DNA of 19,619 bases from UPXZ01 sp018055865 (GCA_964292695.1 CAXYWB010000042.1:1-19619), one strand, 5' to 3'; shown: positions 1-8,367, numbered from the stretch's first letter. Made by a program: numbers and translations. Notes: a model not told the origin generated them from the letters alone.

Positions 1-511
1 TGTTTGCCATTTTTATTGCAGTAATTGCAGCTTCATCTCCTTTGTTTCCGTGTATTCCCCCTGCCCTGTCCCTGGCCTGTTGCAATGTATTGGTAGTCAA
101 TACGCCAAAGATTACGGGACATGAATCCGGTATAAGATTTAATTCCGTTACGCCCTTGGTTACGCTTGAGCACACGTAGGCAAAATGGGGAGTTTCTCCC
201 TGGACAACACATCCGATTACAATAATTGCATCGTAAAGATGTGTTTTCTTACCTGCTAACGTTTTGAACTTATTCATCAGCTTGGTAGCTGCATGAGTCA
301 GTTCAAATGTGCCGGGAACATGAAATACCTTAATATTTTTTTGAACAACACCGTTTTCAATCAGCGTTGTTATTGCGCCGTTCAGCAACGAGTTAGTAAT
401 GTCCGGATTCCAGTCAGCTACCACAATGGCGTACAATTGATTTGCCACCGCTTGTTTTTCGGGCATAAGCTCCGAATCGTAGTCAGAAAGATTATGATAT
501 TGAGTCGCCAT
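1..511 (-). CDS. ribH: 6,7-dimethyl-8-ribityllumazine synthase, C-terminus cut by window edge
   Basis: Penultimate enzyme of riboflavin synthesis; it condenses 5-amino-6-ribitylamino-uracil with 3,4-dihydroxy-2-butanone 4-phosphate in the cytoplasm, usually as a 60-mer or pentamer. I translated the minus strand from ATG at 511. The protein begins MATQYHNLSDYDSELMPEKQ and shows the family landmarks in order: a substrate-pocket VPGTFEL near residue 70, GCVVQGETPHF near 100 with the catalytic histidine in TPHF, and GVLTTNTLQQARDRAGG near 138-154 followed by GNKGDEAA. About 170 codons are visible and the family is about 155-165 residues long, so only a few residues of the tail are missing. The start is supported by homologous N-termini of similar length. 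No clear -7 box lies between 511 and the upstream TPR gene, so it is probably co-transcribed with it or read through a weak terminator. Confidence 0.95.
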   Translation of the reverse strand, partial: MATQYHNLSDYDSELMPEKQAVANQLYAIVVADWNPDITNSLLNGAITTLIENGVVQKNIKVFHVPGTFELTHAATKLMNKFKTLAGKKTHLYDAIIVIGCVVQGETPHFAYVCSSVTKGVTELNLIPDSCPVIFGVLTTNTLQQARDRAGGIHGNKGDEAAITAIKMAN

Positions 512-534
512 ATTCTACTAGTGTATAATACATT

Positions 535-567
535 AAAAAACTGCTTTCAAATTATGACAGCAGCTTT
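535..567 (-). terminator. possible weak terminator between TPR gene and ribH
   Basis: On the minus strand CTGCT (563-559) can pair with AGCAG (545-541), extended by AAA/TTT after one mismatch, and is followed by six T (540-535). The loop is 13 bases and the stem only 5 GC-containing pairs, so it may attenuate rather than end transcription into ribH. Confidence 0.35.
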
Positions 568-593
568 ATGGGTTTATAAGGATTTATAAAAAC

Positions 594-1268
594 TTATTTT
601 TGAACGCGACCCAGGTACTTATCTATGTCGTACGCTTCGCTACTCATCGGATAATCGTCTTTGATTTGCTGATACGCTTTTTCGGCTTCTGCAGCATTAC
701 CATCAGTTTCATACAGGATTCCGGACTTTTTCAGATAAATAGGAGCTAATTCACTTTTATCGGCAATGGCTTTTTTATAAAAACTTTGCGCTTTGCCTTT
801 ATCGCCCAATTCGGCATAGCAATCGCCTGTCAAACCCACAACTGTCGTTTTGAAATAGTTATCATTACCATCGTACTGAGCCAGAAACTTGATAGCTTCC
901 TGATATTTTCCCAGTTTGTAATAGCATATTCCAGTGTATGCGTTGGCCAAATTACCACTGGCAGTCATCCCGTATTCTGAAGCAATTTCCTTGAAACCCA
1001 TTATCTGAGTTCCATCACCTTCCAATGCTACTCTGAATGAATCCACGGCAAAGAATTCCTGTGCTTTGTACATGGCATTTTCAGCAGCTATTTCACGGGG
1101 TTTCTGATAGAAATTATGAAACGCCATGATGGCTAATACGATTAAGACTACTACTCCGACTCCAATAAAAATCGGTTTTTGATTTTTTTCAATAAAAGCT
1201 TCTGATTTGGATAAAGCACGTCCAACACTTTCAAGTTCTTCAACTTTTACTTCTTGTTTCTTTGACAT
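594..1268 (-). CDS. tetratricopeptide-repeat inner-membrane protein
   Basis: A 224-residue protein with a short charged cytoplasmic N-terminus (about 1-31), one membrane segment (about 33-50, very rich in V/I/L) and an extracytoplasmic helical region. TPR-like helix pairs are visible at roughly 99-135 (GNLANAYTGICYYKLGKYQEAIKFL), 138-171 (TTVVGLTGDCYAELGDKGKAQSFYKKA) and 175-210. The topology resembles the YfgM-type ancillary proteins of periplasmic chaperone/Sec networks, but that is only a similarity of layout. From memory, a TPR protein next to ribH is a common Bacteroidales arrangement, which supports a real gene. ATG at 1268 lies about 35 bases downstream of the predicted transcript start of a perfect -7 box. 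The exact role is unknown; TPRs imply protein-protein contacts. Confidence 0.88.
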   Translation of the reverse strand: MSKKQEVKVEELESVGRALSKSEAFIEKNQKPIFIGVGVVVLIVLAIMAFHNFYQKPREIAAENAMYKAQEFFAVDSFRVALEGDGTQIMGFKEIASEYGMTASGNLANAYTGICYYKLGKYQEAIKFLAQYDGNDNYFKTTVVGLTGDCYAELGDKGKAQSFYKKAIADKSELAPIYLKKSGILYETDGNAAEAEKAYQQIKDDYPMSSEAYDIDKYLGRVQK

Positions 1269-1308
1269 ATTGAATTGTTTATAACTGATTTATTTTTTTT
1301 TCGAACCA

Positions 1309-1316
1309 CAAAAGTA
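1309..1316 (-). promoter_or_regulatory. Bacteroidetes-type -7 box for the TPR-ribH genes
   Basis: The minus strand reads TACTTTTG, a full match to TAnnTTTG. Transcription would begin near 1303, giving a leader of about 35 bases. No convincing -33 element was seen. Confidence 0.6.
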
Positions 1317-1452
1317 AGATTTTTCTTCCATATATAGAAATATTAAAGCTATTTTTTAGCTTCATTTTTGAATTGGATGCCAATAGATGATGTCGTCAGA
1401 ATATTTAACTAAAAAAAGGCTATTCATGTATACAAATATCAGCAAATAGTAT

Positions 1453-1460
1453 TATATTTG
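1453..1460 (+). promoter_or_regulatory. -7 box of the 6S-like RNA gene
   Basis: TATATTTG on the plus strand is a full match to TAnnTTTG. It ends 3 bases before the 5' arm of a perfect 12-bp stem, placing the start of transcription at about 1464-1467, where a structured RNA would be expected to begin. Confidence 0.7.
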
Positions 1461-1463
1461 TGA

Positions 1464-1643
1464 ACCGCATTGTTTAGAGATTGGAAAACTCAACAGATAA
1501 ATTATTCCGAGATACAAAGGTTTTCAATGGCGGGCTGCGCCTTCGGGTATTCCGATTTTCGGAACAGCAGATTACAAAGGAAACCGATGCCTCAAATCCT
1601 ATTTAATAGGAGTTTTCTCAACAAATAACAATGCGGTTTTTTA
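1464..1643 (+). ncRNA. ssrS: 6S-like regulatory RNA (candidate SsrS, Bacteroidales type)
   Basis: 6S RNA mimics an open promoter and sequesters housekeeping RNA polymerase in stationary phase. The features seen are: (1) a perfect 12-bp closing stem, AACCGCATTGTT (1463-1474) with AACAATGCGGTT (1627-1638), followed by a T-run to 1645; (2) an internal loop, then an 8-bp stem, GAAAACTC (1484-1491) with GAGTTTTC (1610-1617); (3) a large central bubble, 1492-1518 opposite 1586-1609, whose 3' side can fold a small hairpin CCTAT/ATAGG (1598-1602/1606-1610), as in many 6S RNAs; (4) an apical arm, 1519-1525 with 1579-1585, then GCTG/CAGC (1534-1537/1565-1568) and a terminal TTCCGA/TCGGAA hairpin (1550-1555/1559-1564). 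A -7 box at 1453 gives a size of about 180 nt, typical of 6S. I believe the Rfam motif Bacteroidales-1, described with such a promoter and terminator, is relevant, but I cannot run the search. The class could be wrong; that this is an RNA gene is more certain. Confidence 0.72.
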
Positions 1644-1645
1644 TT

Positions 1646-4600
1646 TTAAACCGCCTCAAACACTCCCCAGGCATCTTCCACTGATTTTATTGCTGAGAAT
1701 ACAACCGAGCGTCGGCCGTTTTGCTCCCGGAGCTTGCAAATGCGTGGATTTCGGGCCATGTATTGCAGCAAGCGTCCGAATTCGTCGGACTGGTAGTAGG
1801 GTGATTTTTGATTACTCACCAAATAAGCAATCATTTGTTCGTTTTTCAACACCAGTTTTTCTACTCCGTAGCGCATGGCCAACCAACGTAACCGTACAAT
1901 AAGCATCAGTCCTGCTGCTTGTTTAGGTATTTTTCCGAACCGGTCTGCCAGTTCACGCTGAAAACGTTCTAATTCTGATTCCGTTTCAAGCCCGTCTAAC
2001 ATCTGATAAAGTGAAATCCGTTCGGATACGTTTTCAATATAATCGGCCGAAAACATCAGGTCCATATCTGTATCAATCTGACAATCTGTTACATAAGTCT
2101 TATTTCTAACACCTTCGTTGCGTTGATCGGCATAAAGCTCAGCAAATTCTTCGTCCTTGAGTTCATGCACAGCTTCATTCAGTATTCGTTGATACGTTTC
2201 GTAGCCCAAATCGGCAATAAAACCACTCTGTTCTGCTCCAAGCATATTACCGGCACCGCGAATATCCAAATCCTGCATTGCAATATTAAATCCGCTGCCA
2301 AGTTCAGCAAAAGTTTCAATGGCTTTGAGTCTTCGGCGTGCTTCGGGCGTAAGCAAACTCATATCGGGCGAGAGCAGGTAACAATAAGCTTTGCGATTGC
2401 TTCGCCCTACCCTGCCCCGCAGCTGGTGTAGATCACTCAATCCGAACCGGTGAGCACTATTTATTATTATTGTATTTACATTTGGAATATCAATACCCGA
2501 CTCGATGATGGTAGTAGCTACAAGCACATCATATTCATAATCAATAAAATCCATGATAATTTCTTCCAGCTTATCGGCCGGCATCTGGCCATGTCCTACC
2601 GCAACCCGGCAGCCCGGTACCAGCCTTTTTATCATGGCTTCAATCATATAAATATTCTGAATCCGGTTATTTATAAAGAAAACCTGTCCATTTCGGCTCA
2701 TTTCCAGATGAATAGCTTCACGAATCACGTCTTCATCAAAAGGATGAATTTCGGTCTGCACCGGATACCGGTTAGGAGGAGGAGTATTGATGATGGATAA
2801 ATCGCGTGCTCCAAGCAACGAAAACTGAAGTGTACGTGGTATAGGAGTGGCTGTAAGAGTCAATGTATCCACGTTCACTTTGAGTTCTTTCAGTTTTTCT
2901 TTCACCGAAACACCGAATTTTTGTTCTTCGTCAATAATCAATAAGCCCAAATCTCTGAATTTCACCGATTTACCCACCAGCTTATGTGTTCCGATGATAA
3001 TATCGATTTTCCCGTCTTCGAGTTCTTTGAGCGTTTCCGACGATTTCTTGGTGGATTTTGCCCGGCTTAAATAGGAAATAGTACAGGGGAAATCTTTCAA
3101 CCTGTCTCTGAAAGTATTGTAATGCTGCATAGCCAATACTGTAGTCGGAACAAGCACAGCTACCTGTTTGCTGTCGGCCACGGCTTTGAAAGCCGCCCGA
3201 ATGGCTACTTCCGTTTTACCGAAGCCAACGTCACCGCATATAAGTCTGTCCATTGGCATATCGGTTTCCATATCTTTTTTGATATCGGCAGTTGCTTTTA
3301 CCTGATCGGGCGTATCTTCGTACAGAAATGATGCTTCCAGTTCCTGCTGCAGGTAGCTGTCGGGTGCAAATTCAAAACCTTTTTCGGCTTTTCGTTTGGC
3401 ATAAAGCTTTATCAGGTCGCGTGCAATGTCTTTAACTTTAGTTTTTGTGCGTTCTTTGAGGCGCTCCCAGGCACCTGAACCAAGTTTGTTGATACGGGGA
3501 GCTTCGCCCTCTTTTCCTTTGTATTTTGAAATACGATGCAGTGAATGAATACTGACGAAAATGATATCATCATCTTTGTAAATCAACTTGACCATTTCCT
3601 GCATTTTCCCGTTCAAATTTGTCCGGACTAATCCGCCAAATTTGCCCACTCCATGATCAACGTGTACCACAAAATCGCCAAATTGCAACTGATTCAATTC
3701 CTTGAGCGTCATCACTACTTTGCCCTGACGGGTTTTGTCGGTTTTGAGCTGATATTTGTGAAAACGGTCGAAAATCTGATGATCGGTATAACAAACCAGC
3801 GATAAATCGTGGTCGATAAAACCTTCGTGAATTGTGTTTTTTACCGGCTGAAAAGCAATGTTATCATTCCGGTCGTTGAAAATGGCAGCAATCCGATCGG
3901 TTTGTTTTACACTATCACTGAAAATATAGACCAGATACCCTTCGGAAATGTCTTTTTGTAATTCTTTGCTTATCAGGTCAAAGTTTTTTTGAAAAACGGG
4001 TTGAGGCGAAGTATTGAACCGAATGGTTTGTTTGGCCCGGAAAAAAGACTTATTTCCCCATTCCGGTTTTCGGAAATCAGCCAGTTGAAGCATAAATTCA
4101 TGACCGGTGATATGAGTATCAAAAAGATTTTCAACAATTTTATCTCCGCTGTTGGCTTTCACCAATGCTTCGTCGTAGAGCTGATTGATGCGATCGCGTA
4201 CAAAAGCGGCATCCGTGAAGTGAAACCAGGTATCTTTTGTGACAAATTCCGGAAAAGTGACCAATTTTGTATCTTTATCGCCTTTATGCAGATCGGGCAC
4301 AATTTCAATTTGTTGAGTTTTATCCTCCGAAAGTTGCGTTTCGATATCGAAAATACGGATAGATTCTACTTCATCGCCAAAAAAATCAAGCCGGTACGGC
4401 AGTTCGAAAGCATACGAAAAAATATCAACAATTCCGCCCCGAATAGAGAACTGACCGGGTTCATACACAAAATCAACACGCTGGAAACCGTATTCAGTGA
4501 GCAACTCGGCCAGAAAATCAATGCTGATAGTTTCGCCGGTTTTGATTTTGAGCGTTCTCTTTTTGAAACCCTGCTGTGAAATCACTTTTTGCATCATAGC

Positions 4601-4981
4601 CTCCGGATAAGTCACAACGAATGCCGGCGAAGAGCTGCTGGTCAGTCGGTTGAGCACTTCTGTTCTAAGAATTTCGTTTGAAGAATCGAGCTGCGAAAGG
4701 CGAATGGTTTTTTTGTATGACGAGGGAAAAAAAAGTACCTTCTGATCGGAAAGAATTTGCCGGAGGTCGTTATAAAGATAACCTGCCTCATCGGCATCAT
4801 TCATTACGAAAACATGATTTTTACCTGTTTTGTGAGAAAAAGCGGCCACTACAAGCGATAATGAGGAACCGCACAAACCTGAAATTTTTAGATTTGGTTC
4901 GTGTGTTGCAGCCCAAAGTGTCAATGCTTCTATTTGAGGATGACGGGCGTAAATCTGATGAAATTCTGAAAGATTCAGCAT
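1646..4981 (-). CDS. mfd: transcription-repair coupling factor Mfd
   Basis: ATP-driven DNA translocase that pushes stalled RNA polymerase off template lesions and recruits UvrA for strand-specific excision repair. With ATG at 4981 the protein is 1111 residues, normal for the family. Domains in order: a UvrB-like N-terminal half with the UvrA-binding region (about 1-360), the polymerase-interacting CarD-like domain from about 423 (GDFVVHVDHGVGKFGGL), the RecG-like helicase lobe 1 with Walker A GDVGFGKTE near 582-590 and DEEQ near 684, helicase lobe 2 with the RecG/Mfd motif (QLRGRVGR), and the C-terminal TRCF domain from about 958. An in-frame TTG at 4996 would add five residues, but it lies inside the perfect -7 box TATCTTTG (5001-4994), so ATG 4981 with a very short leader is preferred. 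It converges on the 6S-like RNA; the stop codon abuts that RNA's terminator. Confidence 0.98.
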   Translation of the reverse strand: MLNLSEFHQIYARHPQIEALTLWAATHEPNLKISGLCGSSLSLVVAAFSHKTGKNHVFVMNDADEAGYLYNDLRQILSDQKVLFFPSSYKKTIRLSQLDSSNEILRTEVLNRLTSSSSPAFVVTYPEAMMQKVISQQGFKKRTLKIKTGETISIDFLAELLTEYGFQRVDFVYEPGQFSIRGGIVDIFSYAFELPYRLDFFGDEVESIRIFDIETQLSEDKTQQIEIVPDLHKGDKDTKLVTFPEFVTKDTWFHFTDAAFVRDRINQLYDEALVKANSGDKIVENLFDTHITGHEFMLQLADFRKPEWGNKSFFRAKQTIRFNTSPQPVFQKNFDLISKELQKDISEGYLVYIFSDSVKQTDRIAAIFNDRNDNIAFQPVKNTIHEGFIDHDLSLVCYTDHQIFDRFHKYQLKTDKTRQGKVVMTLKELNQLQFGDFVVHVDHGVGKFGGLVRTNLNGKMQEMVKLIYKDDDIIFVSIHSLHRISKYKGKEGEAPRINKLGSGAWERLKERTKTKVKDIARDLIKLYAKRKAEKGFEFAPDSYLQQELEASFLYEDTPDQVKATADIKKDMETDMPMDRLICGDVGFGKTEVAIRAAFKAVADSKQVAVLVPTTVLAMQHYNTFRDRLKDFPCTISYLSRAKSTKKSSETLKELEDGKIDIIIGTHKLVGKSVKFRDLGLLIIDEEQKFGVSVKEKLKELKVNVDTLTLTATPIPRTLQFSLLGARDLSIINTPPPNRYPVQTEIHPFDEDVIREAIHLEMSRNGQVFFINNRIQNIYMIEAMIKRLVPGCRVAVGHGQMPADKLEEIIMDFIDYEYDVLVATTIIESGIDIPNVNTIIINSAHRFGLSDLHQLRGRVGRSNRKAYCYLLSPDMSLLTPEARRRLKAIETFAELGSGFNIAMQDLDIRGAGNMLGAEQSGFIADLGYETYQRILNEAVHELKDEEFAELYADQRNEGVRNKTYVTDCQIDTDMDLMFSADYIENVSERISLYQMLDGLETESELERFQRELADRFGKIPKQAAGLMLIVRLRWLAMRYGVEKLVLKNEQMIAYLVSNQKSPYYQSDEFGRLLQYMARNPRICKLREQNGRRSVVFSAIKSVEDAWGVFEAV

Positions 4982-4993
4982 AAAAAGCGGGTA

Positions 4994-5001
4994 CAAAGAT
5001 A
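4994..5001 (-). promoter_or_regulatory. -7 box of mfd
   Basis: TATCTTTG on the minus strand fully matches TAnnTTTG. The predicted transcript start is about 4988, leaving only about 7 bases before ATG 4981. It overlaps and so discounts the upstream in-frame TTG. Confidence 0.65.
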
Positions 5002-5259
5002 CGGATTTTTAGTCAGAAAACATGAGAATATGCGTAGGTGAAAAGACAAAAAATGTGCTGAGCATTTTTTATAGAATAAAATCAAAATATGAAACAGCCA
5101 TTTAAGATAAGTCTTAAACCTAAGAAAATGATTTATGGCGTGTTCAATACGACCTTAATGTAAAAATTAACATTTAATCGTATGAATGAAAGAAGATAAT
5201 TTAGGAATACTATTATTTAAATATATGTTAAAGTATATGTCAACTTTAATATTTTTTCC
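5002..5259. other. AT-rich intergenic region between divergent mfd and aqpZ
   Basis: No open reading frame of convincing length on either strand. Two small symmetric elements are visible. One is an A/T-rich hairpin with AAAAAATG (5048-5055) facing CATTTTTT (5063-5070). The other is an inverted repeat TTTAAGA/TCTTAAA (5101-5107/5112-5118). Both lie upstream of divergent genes, where a terminator is not needed, so they may be regulatory or accidental. Confidence 0.4.
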
Positions 5260-5267
5260 TATTTTTG
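5260..5267 (+). promoter_or_regulatory. -7 box of aqpZ
   Basis: TATTTTTG fits TAnnTTTG. Transcription would start near 5273, giving an untranslated leader of about 80 bases that contains one GC-richer patch (about 5300-5322) in otherwise AT-rich DNA. I do not recognise a riboswitch in it. Confidence 0.5.
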
Positions 5268-5355
5268 GAAATCAATAGCTTATAAAATAAAAGAAAAAAC
5301 GTTGGGCGGATACCGAAAAGCCTTATGAGTAGGTAAAATTAAACTTATTATGTAT

Positions 5356-6057
5356 ATGAAGAAGAATTTAGCTGAATTTCTCGGAACTTTCGGATTGGTG
5401 CTGGGTGGTTGCGGAAGTGCTGTATTGGCGGCAGGAATTCCTGATTTAGGTATTGCTTTCGCAGGCGTTTCGTTGGCATTTGGTCTTACCGTTTTAGTAG
5501 GTGCTTACGGCTTGGGACACATTTCAGGTGCTCATTTTAATCCTGCTGTCACTTTAGGCCTTTATGCCGGTGGCAGAGCAAGCGGCAAAGATGTATTGCC
5601 TTACATCATTTCTCAAATTCTCGGAGCAATTGCTGCAGCTGTGGTTATTTACGTTGTAGCATCCGGAAAAGCCGGATTTGCCATTGACAACACTCAGCCG
5701 GGTGCATTTGCCGCTAACGGTTACGGAGCACTTTCGCCTCAGGGTTACGGTGTGTTATCGGCTGTTGTCATAGAATTTGTGCTTACATTCATGTTTCTGA
5801 TAATAATCATGGGTGCCACCGACGAGCGCGCTCCGAAAGGTTTTGCCGGATTAGCCATCGGATTGGCACTGACTTTGATTCACCTCATCAGCATTCCGGT
5901 AACGAACACTTCTGTAAATCCTGCCCGTAGTATTTCGCAAGCTATTTTTGCAGGCGGCGATTACATTCCGCAACTTTGGTTATTTATCCTGGTGCCCATA
6001 GCAGGCGGCATGTGTGCCGGATGGGTGTACAAATCGTTTCTGAGTGAAAAAAAATAA
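5356..6057 (+). CDS. aqpZ: aquaporin Z, water channel
   Basis: Inner-membrane channel for passive water flow. The 233-residue protein has six hydrophobic membrane segments plus two re-entrant loops carrying the paired NPA motifs: NPAVTLG (N62) and NPARS (N188). The aromatic/arginine selectivity filter of AqpZ can be read directly: F42, H176, T185 and R191, with the segment LIHLISIPVTNTSVNPARS as in the E. coli protein. A histidine and threonine in the filter indicate a water-selective pore rather than a glycerol facilitator, where these would be smaller residues such as glycine. I chose ATG 5356 (MKKNLAEFLG) because family members begin there; ATG at 5350 adds only Met-Tyr and cannot be excluded. 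It is a single-gene unit with its own -7 box and a strong terminator. Confidence 0.96.
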   Translation: MKKNLAEFLGTFGLVLGGCGSAVLAAGIPDLGIAFAGVSLAFGLTVLVGAYGLGHISGAHFNPAVTLGLYAGGRASGKDVLPYIISQILGAIAAAVVIYVVASGKAGFAIDNTQPGAFAANGYGALSPQGYGVLSAVVIEFVLTFMFLIIIMGATDERAPKGFAGLAIGLALTLIHLISIPVTNTSVNPARSISQAIFAGGDYIPQLWLFILVPIAGGMCAGWVYKSFLSEKK

Positions 6058-6081
6058 TTTTTTTGATAAATAGAAACAAAA

Positions 6082-6115
6082 AAAAATGGCTGACAGCAAA
6101 ATGTCGGCCATTTTT
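6082..6115. terminator. bidirectional intrinsic terminator between aqpZ and the metallopeptidase gene
   Basis: The 14-bp stem AAAAATGGCTGACA (6082-6095) with TGTCGGCCATTTTT (6102-6115) contains a single G-U pair and a 6-base loop. A-runs and T-runs on the two sides make it work in both directions, as expected between convergent genes (stops at 6057 and 6137). Confidence 0.88.
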
Positions 6116-6136
6116 GTTTATACAGATCAGCCATTG

Positions 6137-8206
6137 CTATTTCACCACTTTCAATGCTTCTTCTACCGCTTTCAGTGTCGGTTCGACTGAAACCGCCTCA
6201 CCCACTCCACGTTTCATCCAGATTTGCGGCACAATACGACCCTGCGTGTACAGACGTTGCATTTCGTCGGCCATATTTTTACCTTTCATCTGCTTTTCTA
6301 TCTGAAAATCAATAAGATGCCCGATAGGATAATATGACAGATAAAGCGGATAATCAATCATGTGAGAATAAATGCCCAGTATAGGCTCATCTTTTCCACC
6401 TAAAATTCCGGTGTAATATTCATTCCACACTTTTTTGGCTTCAGAAATCACAGCTTCCTGAAGTTGCTCAGGAGTAGCCCCGGGATTGGCATACATCCAT
6501 TCCCACACGGCTATATCAACCAACGCCACACCCATGATTTCATAACATGCCCAAAAATTATCCAGTGCCAGATAGGCTTCAGCATCCGGATTTACATTTT
6601 TCATACCAAGTAGTTCCAGATCTCGTTTTTGGAACATAAAGGCTACGGCTTCGGTGAAGGCATTGTTGGGGACTCCGCTGAGCATCCAGTAATCCACATC
6701 GTTGAGTGTAATGGTTTGTTCGGTATTGTGACCGAATTCGTGCACAGCAATGTTATACCCTTTGTAATCCATTCCATTTTCACCGATACGGGTACGCAGG
6801 CGCGATTTCTGTCCACGAAGCACAGCACCCCATGCATGACCGGCTCCGAGCGAAGGGTCAACCTGAACCAGGGAAGCAATTTGTTTTGCTTTCTCCGGTT
6901 TCCATCCCAGTTTCATCAGGATATTCGACAAATCATTTTCCACTGCCTGAGGAGTGGGATATTTTGCAGCCGTAATTTTATTTAACTCTACCTCCGGAAT
7001 TTCTCCTTTGGCTTTGAATCCGTTGTACCATATGTCAAAAGGCTGCAATTCCCTTCCCAGTTTGGATTTGATGTAAGCAGCCACTTCTTTTACCTGTGGC
7101 GATGAAAGCAGTGATTTGAATAGATTTTCCACGTCTTTTTGCGGAATTTCCATCGTGGCGTCAAAGTTACGGCTCAGTGCAGTAGTGAAATGAGGCGAGT
7201 AAGCATCAATCTGCTGATTAGCCCTGAAGTTTTCGAGCAGGACTTCATAGCGACGACCGTTTTCAGGTGTCGAAGCTACCATTTTTCCATTTTCAAAGAT
7301 TTTGTTTTCTACAGGATTCCACTGATATTTTCCGTCGTTTATAACCTCTTTCGGAATGGACTGATCGATAATCCTTTTCATCACATCGTAAATCATTTGT
7401 TGTTTTTTCAGTCCGTTCGCCTTGTCGGCGTAGTTCGACTTCAGTTCATCCCTGAGCCCCCAGTGCGTAATGAGTTTCATATCTGCAGGAAACAGTTTTT
7501 CGCCTTTTTCATTTACTAATTGTCCCATAAACACATTGTAGCCTGAAATATAGGAATCGGCACCAGTCAGCTTTTGAGACAAATGCTGGAGTACTTCGGC
7601 AGGTATTCGTGATGTAAATCGGTCACCCATACGGGCATAGGCCCATTGTTTACGTGTCCAGGATTCACCTTGTTCGGTTTTCTCTTCCAGCGAATAAAAC
7701 GGAAAATTTAATGCCGTAATAAATGCAATTTTATTGGCAAAAAAGTCGTCGTCCATGTGTGCTCTCACGTCGTACCCGCCAAAAAGCATATCCACCGGCG
7801 ATTCTTCGAAACCTGTCAACTGAATGGGTTCTTTCAGTTTCACATCTATTTCGTTGTAATAGCCGCTCAGTGTTTCAAAGTTACGCTCCAATCGCTTGTA
7901 CAAAACATCCAGCGATGCAGTATCAGTAATAAAATTCTCCCTGCAAAATCGATTAAAATCCTCCACTGTGCCATCACTTTGCAGCCATATAGCTGCTACC
8001 TGATTTACACCCCGCTCTACCCGAAACCGGTTGCTTTCTCCCATTGAATCGAGCAATGACTTGGATACATCCGAAGCCATTTTTTCGGAAATAAATCGTT
8101 TTTGTTTCATAGTTTCAGAGCCAGATGTAGTTGATTTACAGCTATAATACCCGATTATAAGTATTGTTGAAACCAATAGATAAAATATTTTTTTCATACT
8201 TCGCAT
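6137..8206 (-). CDS. putative secreted zinc metallopeptidase lipoprotein (M3-like gluzincin)
   Basis: A 689-residue protein with a lipoprotein-type signal (MRSMKKIFYLL...GYYSC, Cys at 23), so it is probably anchored to a membrane facing the periplasm or exterior. A zinc site HEFGH is at 489-493 (AVHEFGHNTEQ), and a likely third ligand, Glu 519, sits in NNAFTEAVAFMF, 26 residues after the second histidine. HEFGH with a glutamate about 25 residues on is the layout of clan MA(E) peptidases such as family M3. M49 dipeptidyl peptidase III has an extra residue (HExxGH), which is not present here. The substrate is unknown. I cannot name a characterised homologue, and the N-terminal 400 residues carry no motif I recognise. 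ATG at 8197 (MKKIF...) is an alternative start that gives the same lipobox. A -7 box precedes it and a strong shared terminator follows. Confidence 0.8.
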   Translation of the reverse strand: MRSMKKIFYLLVSTILIIGYYSCKSTTSGSETMKQKRFISEKMASDVSKSLLDSMGESNRFRVERGVNQVAAIWLQSDGTVEDFNRFCRENFITDTASLDVLYKRLERNFETLSGYYNEIDVKLKEPIQLTGFEESPVDMLFGGYDVRAHMDDDFFANKIAFITALNFPFYSLEEKTEQGESWTRKQWAYARMGDRFTSRIPAEVLQHLSQKLTGADSYISGYNVFMGQLVNEKGEKLFPADMKLITHWGLRDELKSNYADKANGLKKQQMIYDVMKRIIDQSIPKEVINDGKYQWNPVENKIFENGKMVASTPENGRRYEVLLENFRANQQIDAYSPHFTTALSRNFDATMEIPQKDVENLFKSLLSSPQVKEVAAYIKSKLGRELQPFDIWYNGFKAKGEIPEVELNKITAAKYPTPQAVENDLSNILMKLGWKPEKAKQIASLVQVDPSLGAGHAWGAVLRGQKSRLRTRIGENGMDYKGYNIAVHEFGHNTEQTITLNDVDYWMLSGVPNNAFTEAVAFMFQKRDLELLGMKNVNPDAEAYLALDNFWACYEIMGVALVDIAVWEWMYANPGATPEQLQEAVISEAKKVWNEYYTGILGGKDEPILGIYSHMIDYPLYLSYYPIGHLIDFQIEKQMKGKNMADEMQRLYTQGRIVPQIWMKRGVGEAVSVEPTLKAVEEALKVVK

Positions 8207-8229
8207 AGATAATTAATTCACAGAATATA

Positions 8230-8237
8230 CAAAGATA
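8230..8237 (-). promoter_or_regulatory. -7 box of the metallopeptidase gene
   Basis: The minus strand reads TATCTTTG, identical to the mfd box. The predicted start is near 8224, about 18 bases before ATG 8206. Confidence 0.6.
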
Positions 8238-8367
8238 CTAAAATTTTAATTGTCGATTAAAAATTTGTATAGTTTTTATACAGTAAAATATCTCTGGAGA
8301 ATAAATCAACAGATAAAAGCATTTGAACTCTGACTATAAATTTTATAAGAAAAGAATTTTACAAAAA

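Noticed and set aside
1345..1363. Short hairpin AAGCTA/TAGCTT between the TPR gene and the 6S-like RNA
   Set aside because: Six base pairs and a weak T-tract; it could trim leftward read-through from mfd but is too weak to annotate.
3989..4579. 196-codon plus-strand frame inside mfd
   Set aside because: It is the antisense shadow of a clearly conserved gene, with no start signals and no recognisable domain.
5048..5070. A/T-rich hairpin resembling a terminator upstream of aqpZ
   Set aside because: It lies between divergent gene starts, where no transcript should need ending, and its stem has only one G-C pair apart from the loop region.
5300..5322. GC-richer patch in the aqpZ leader as a possible riboswitch
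   Set aside because: Too short, with only 3-bp stems available; no known aptamer core is visible.
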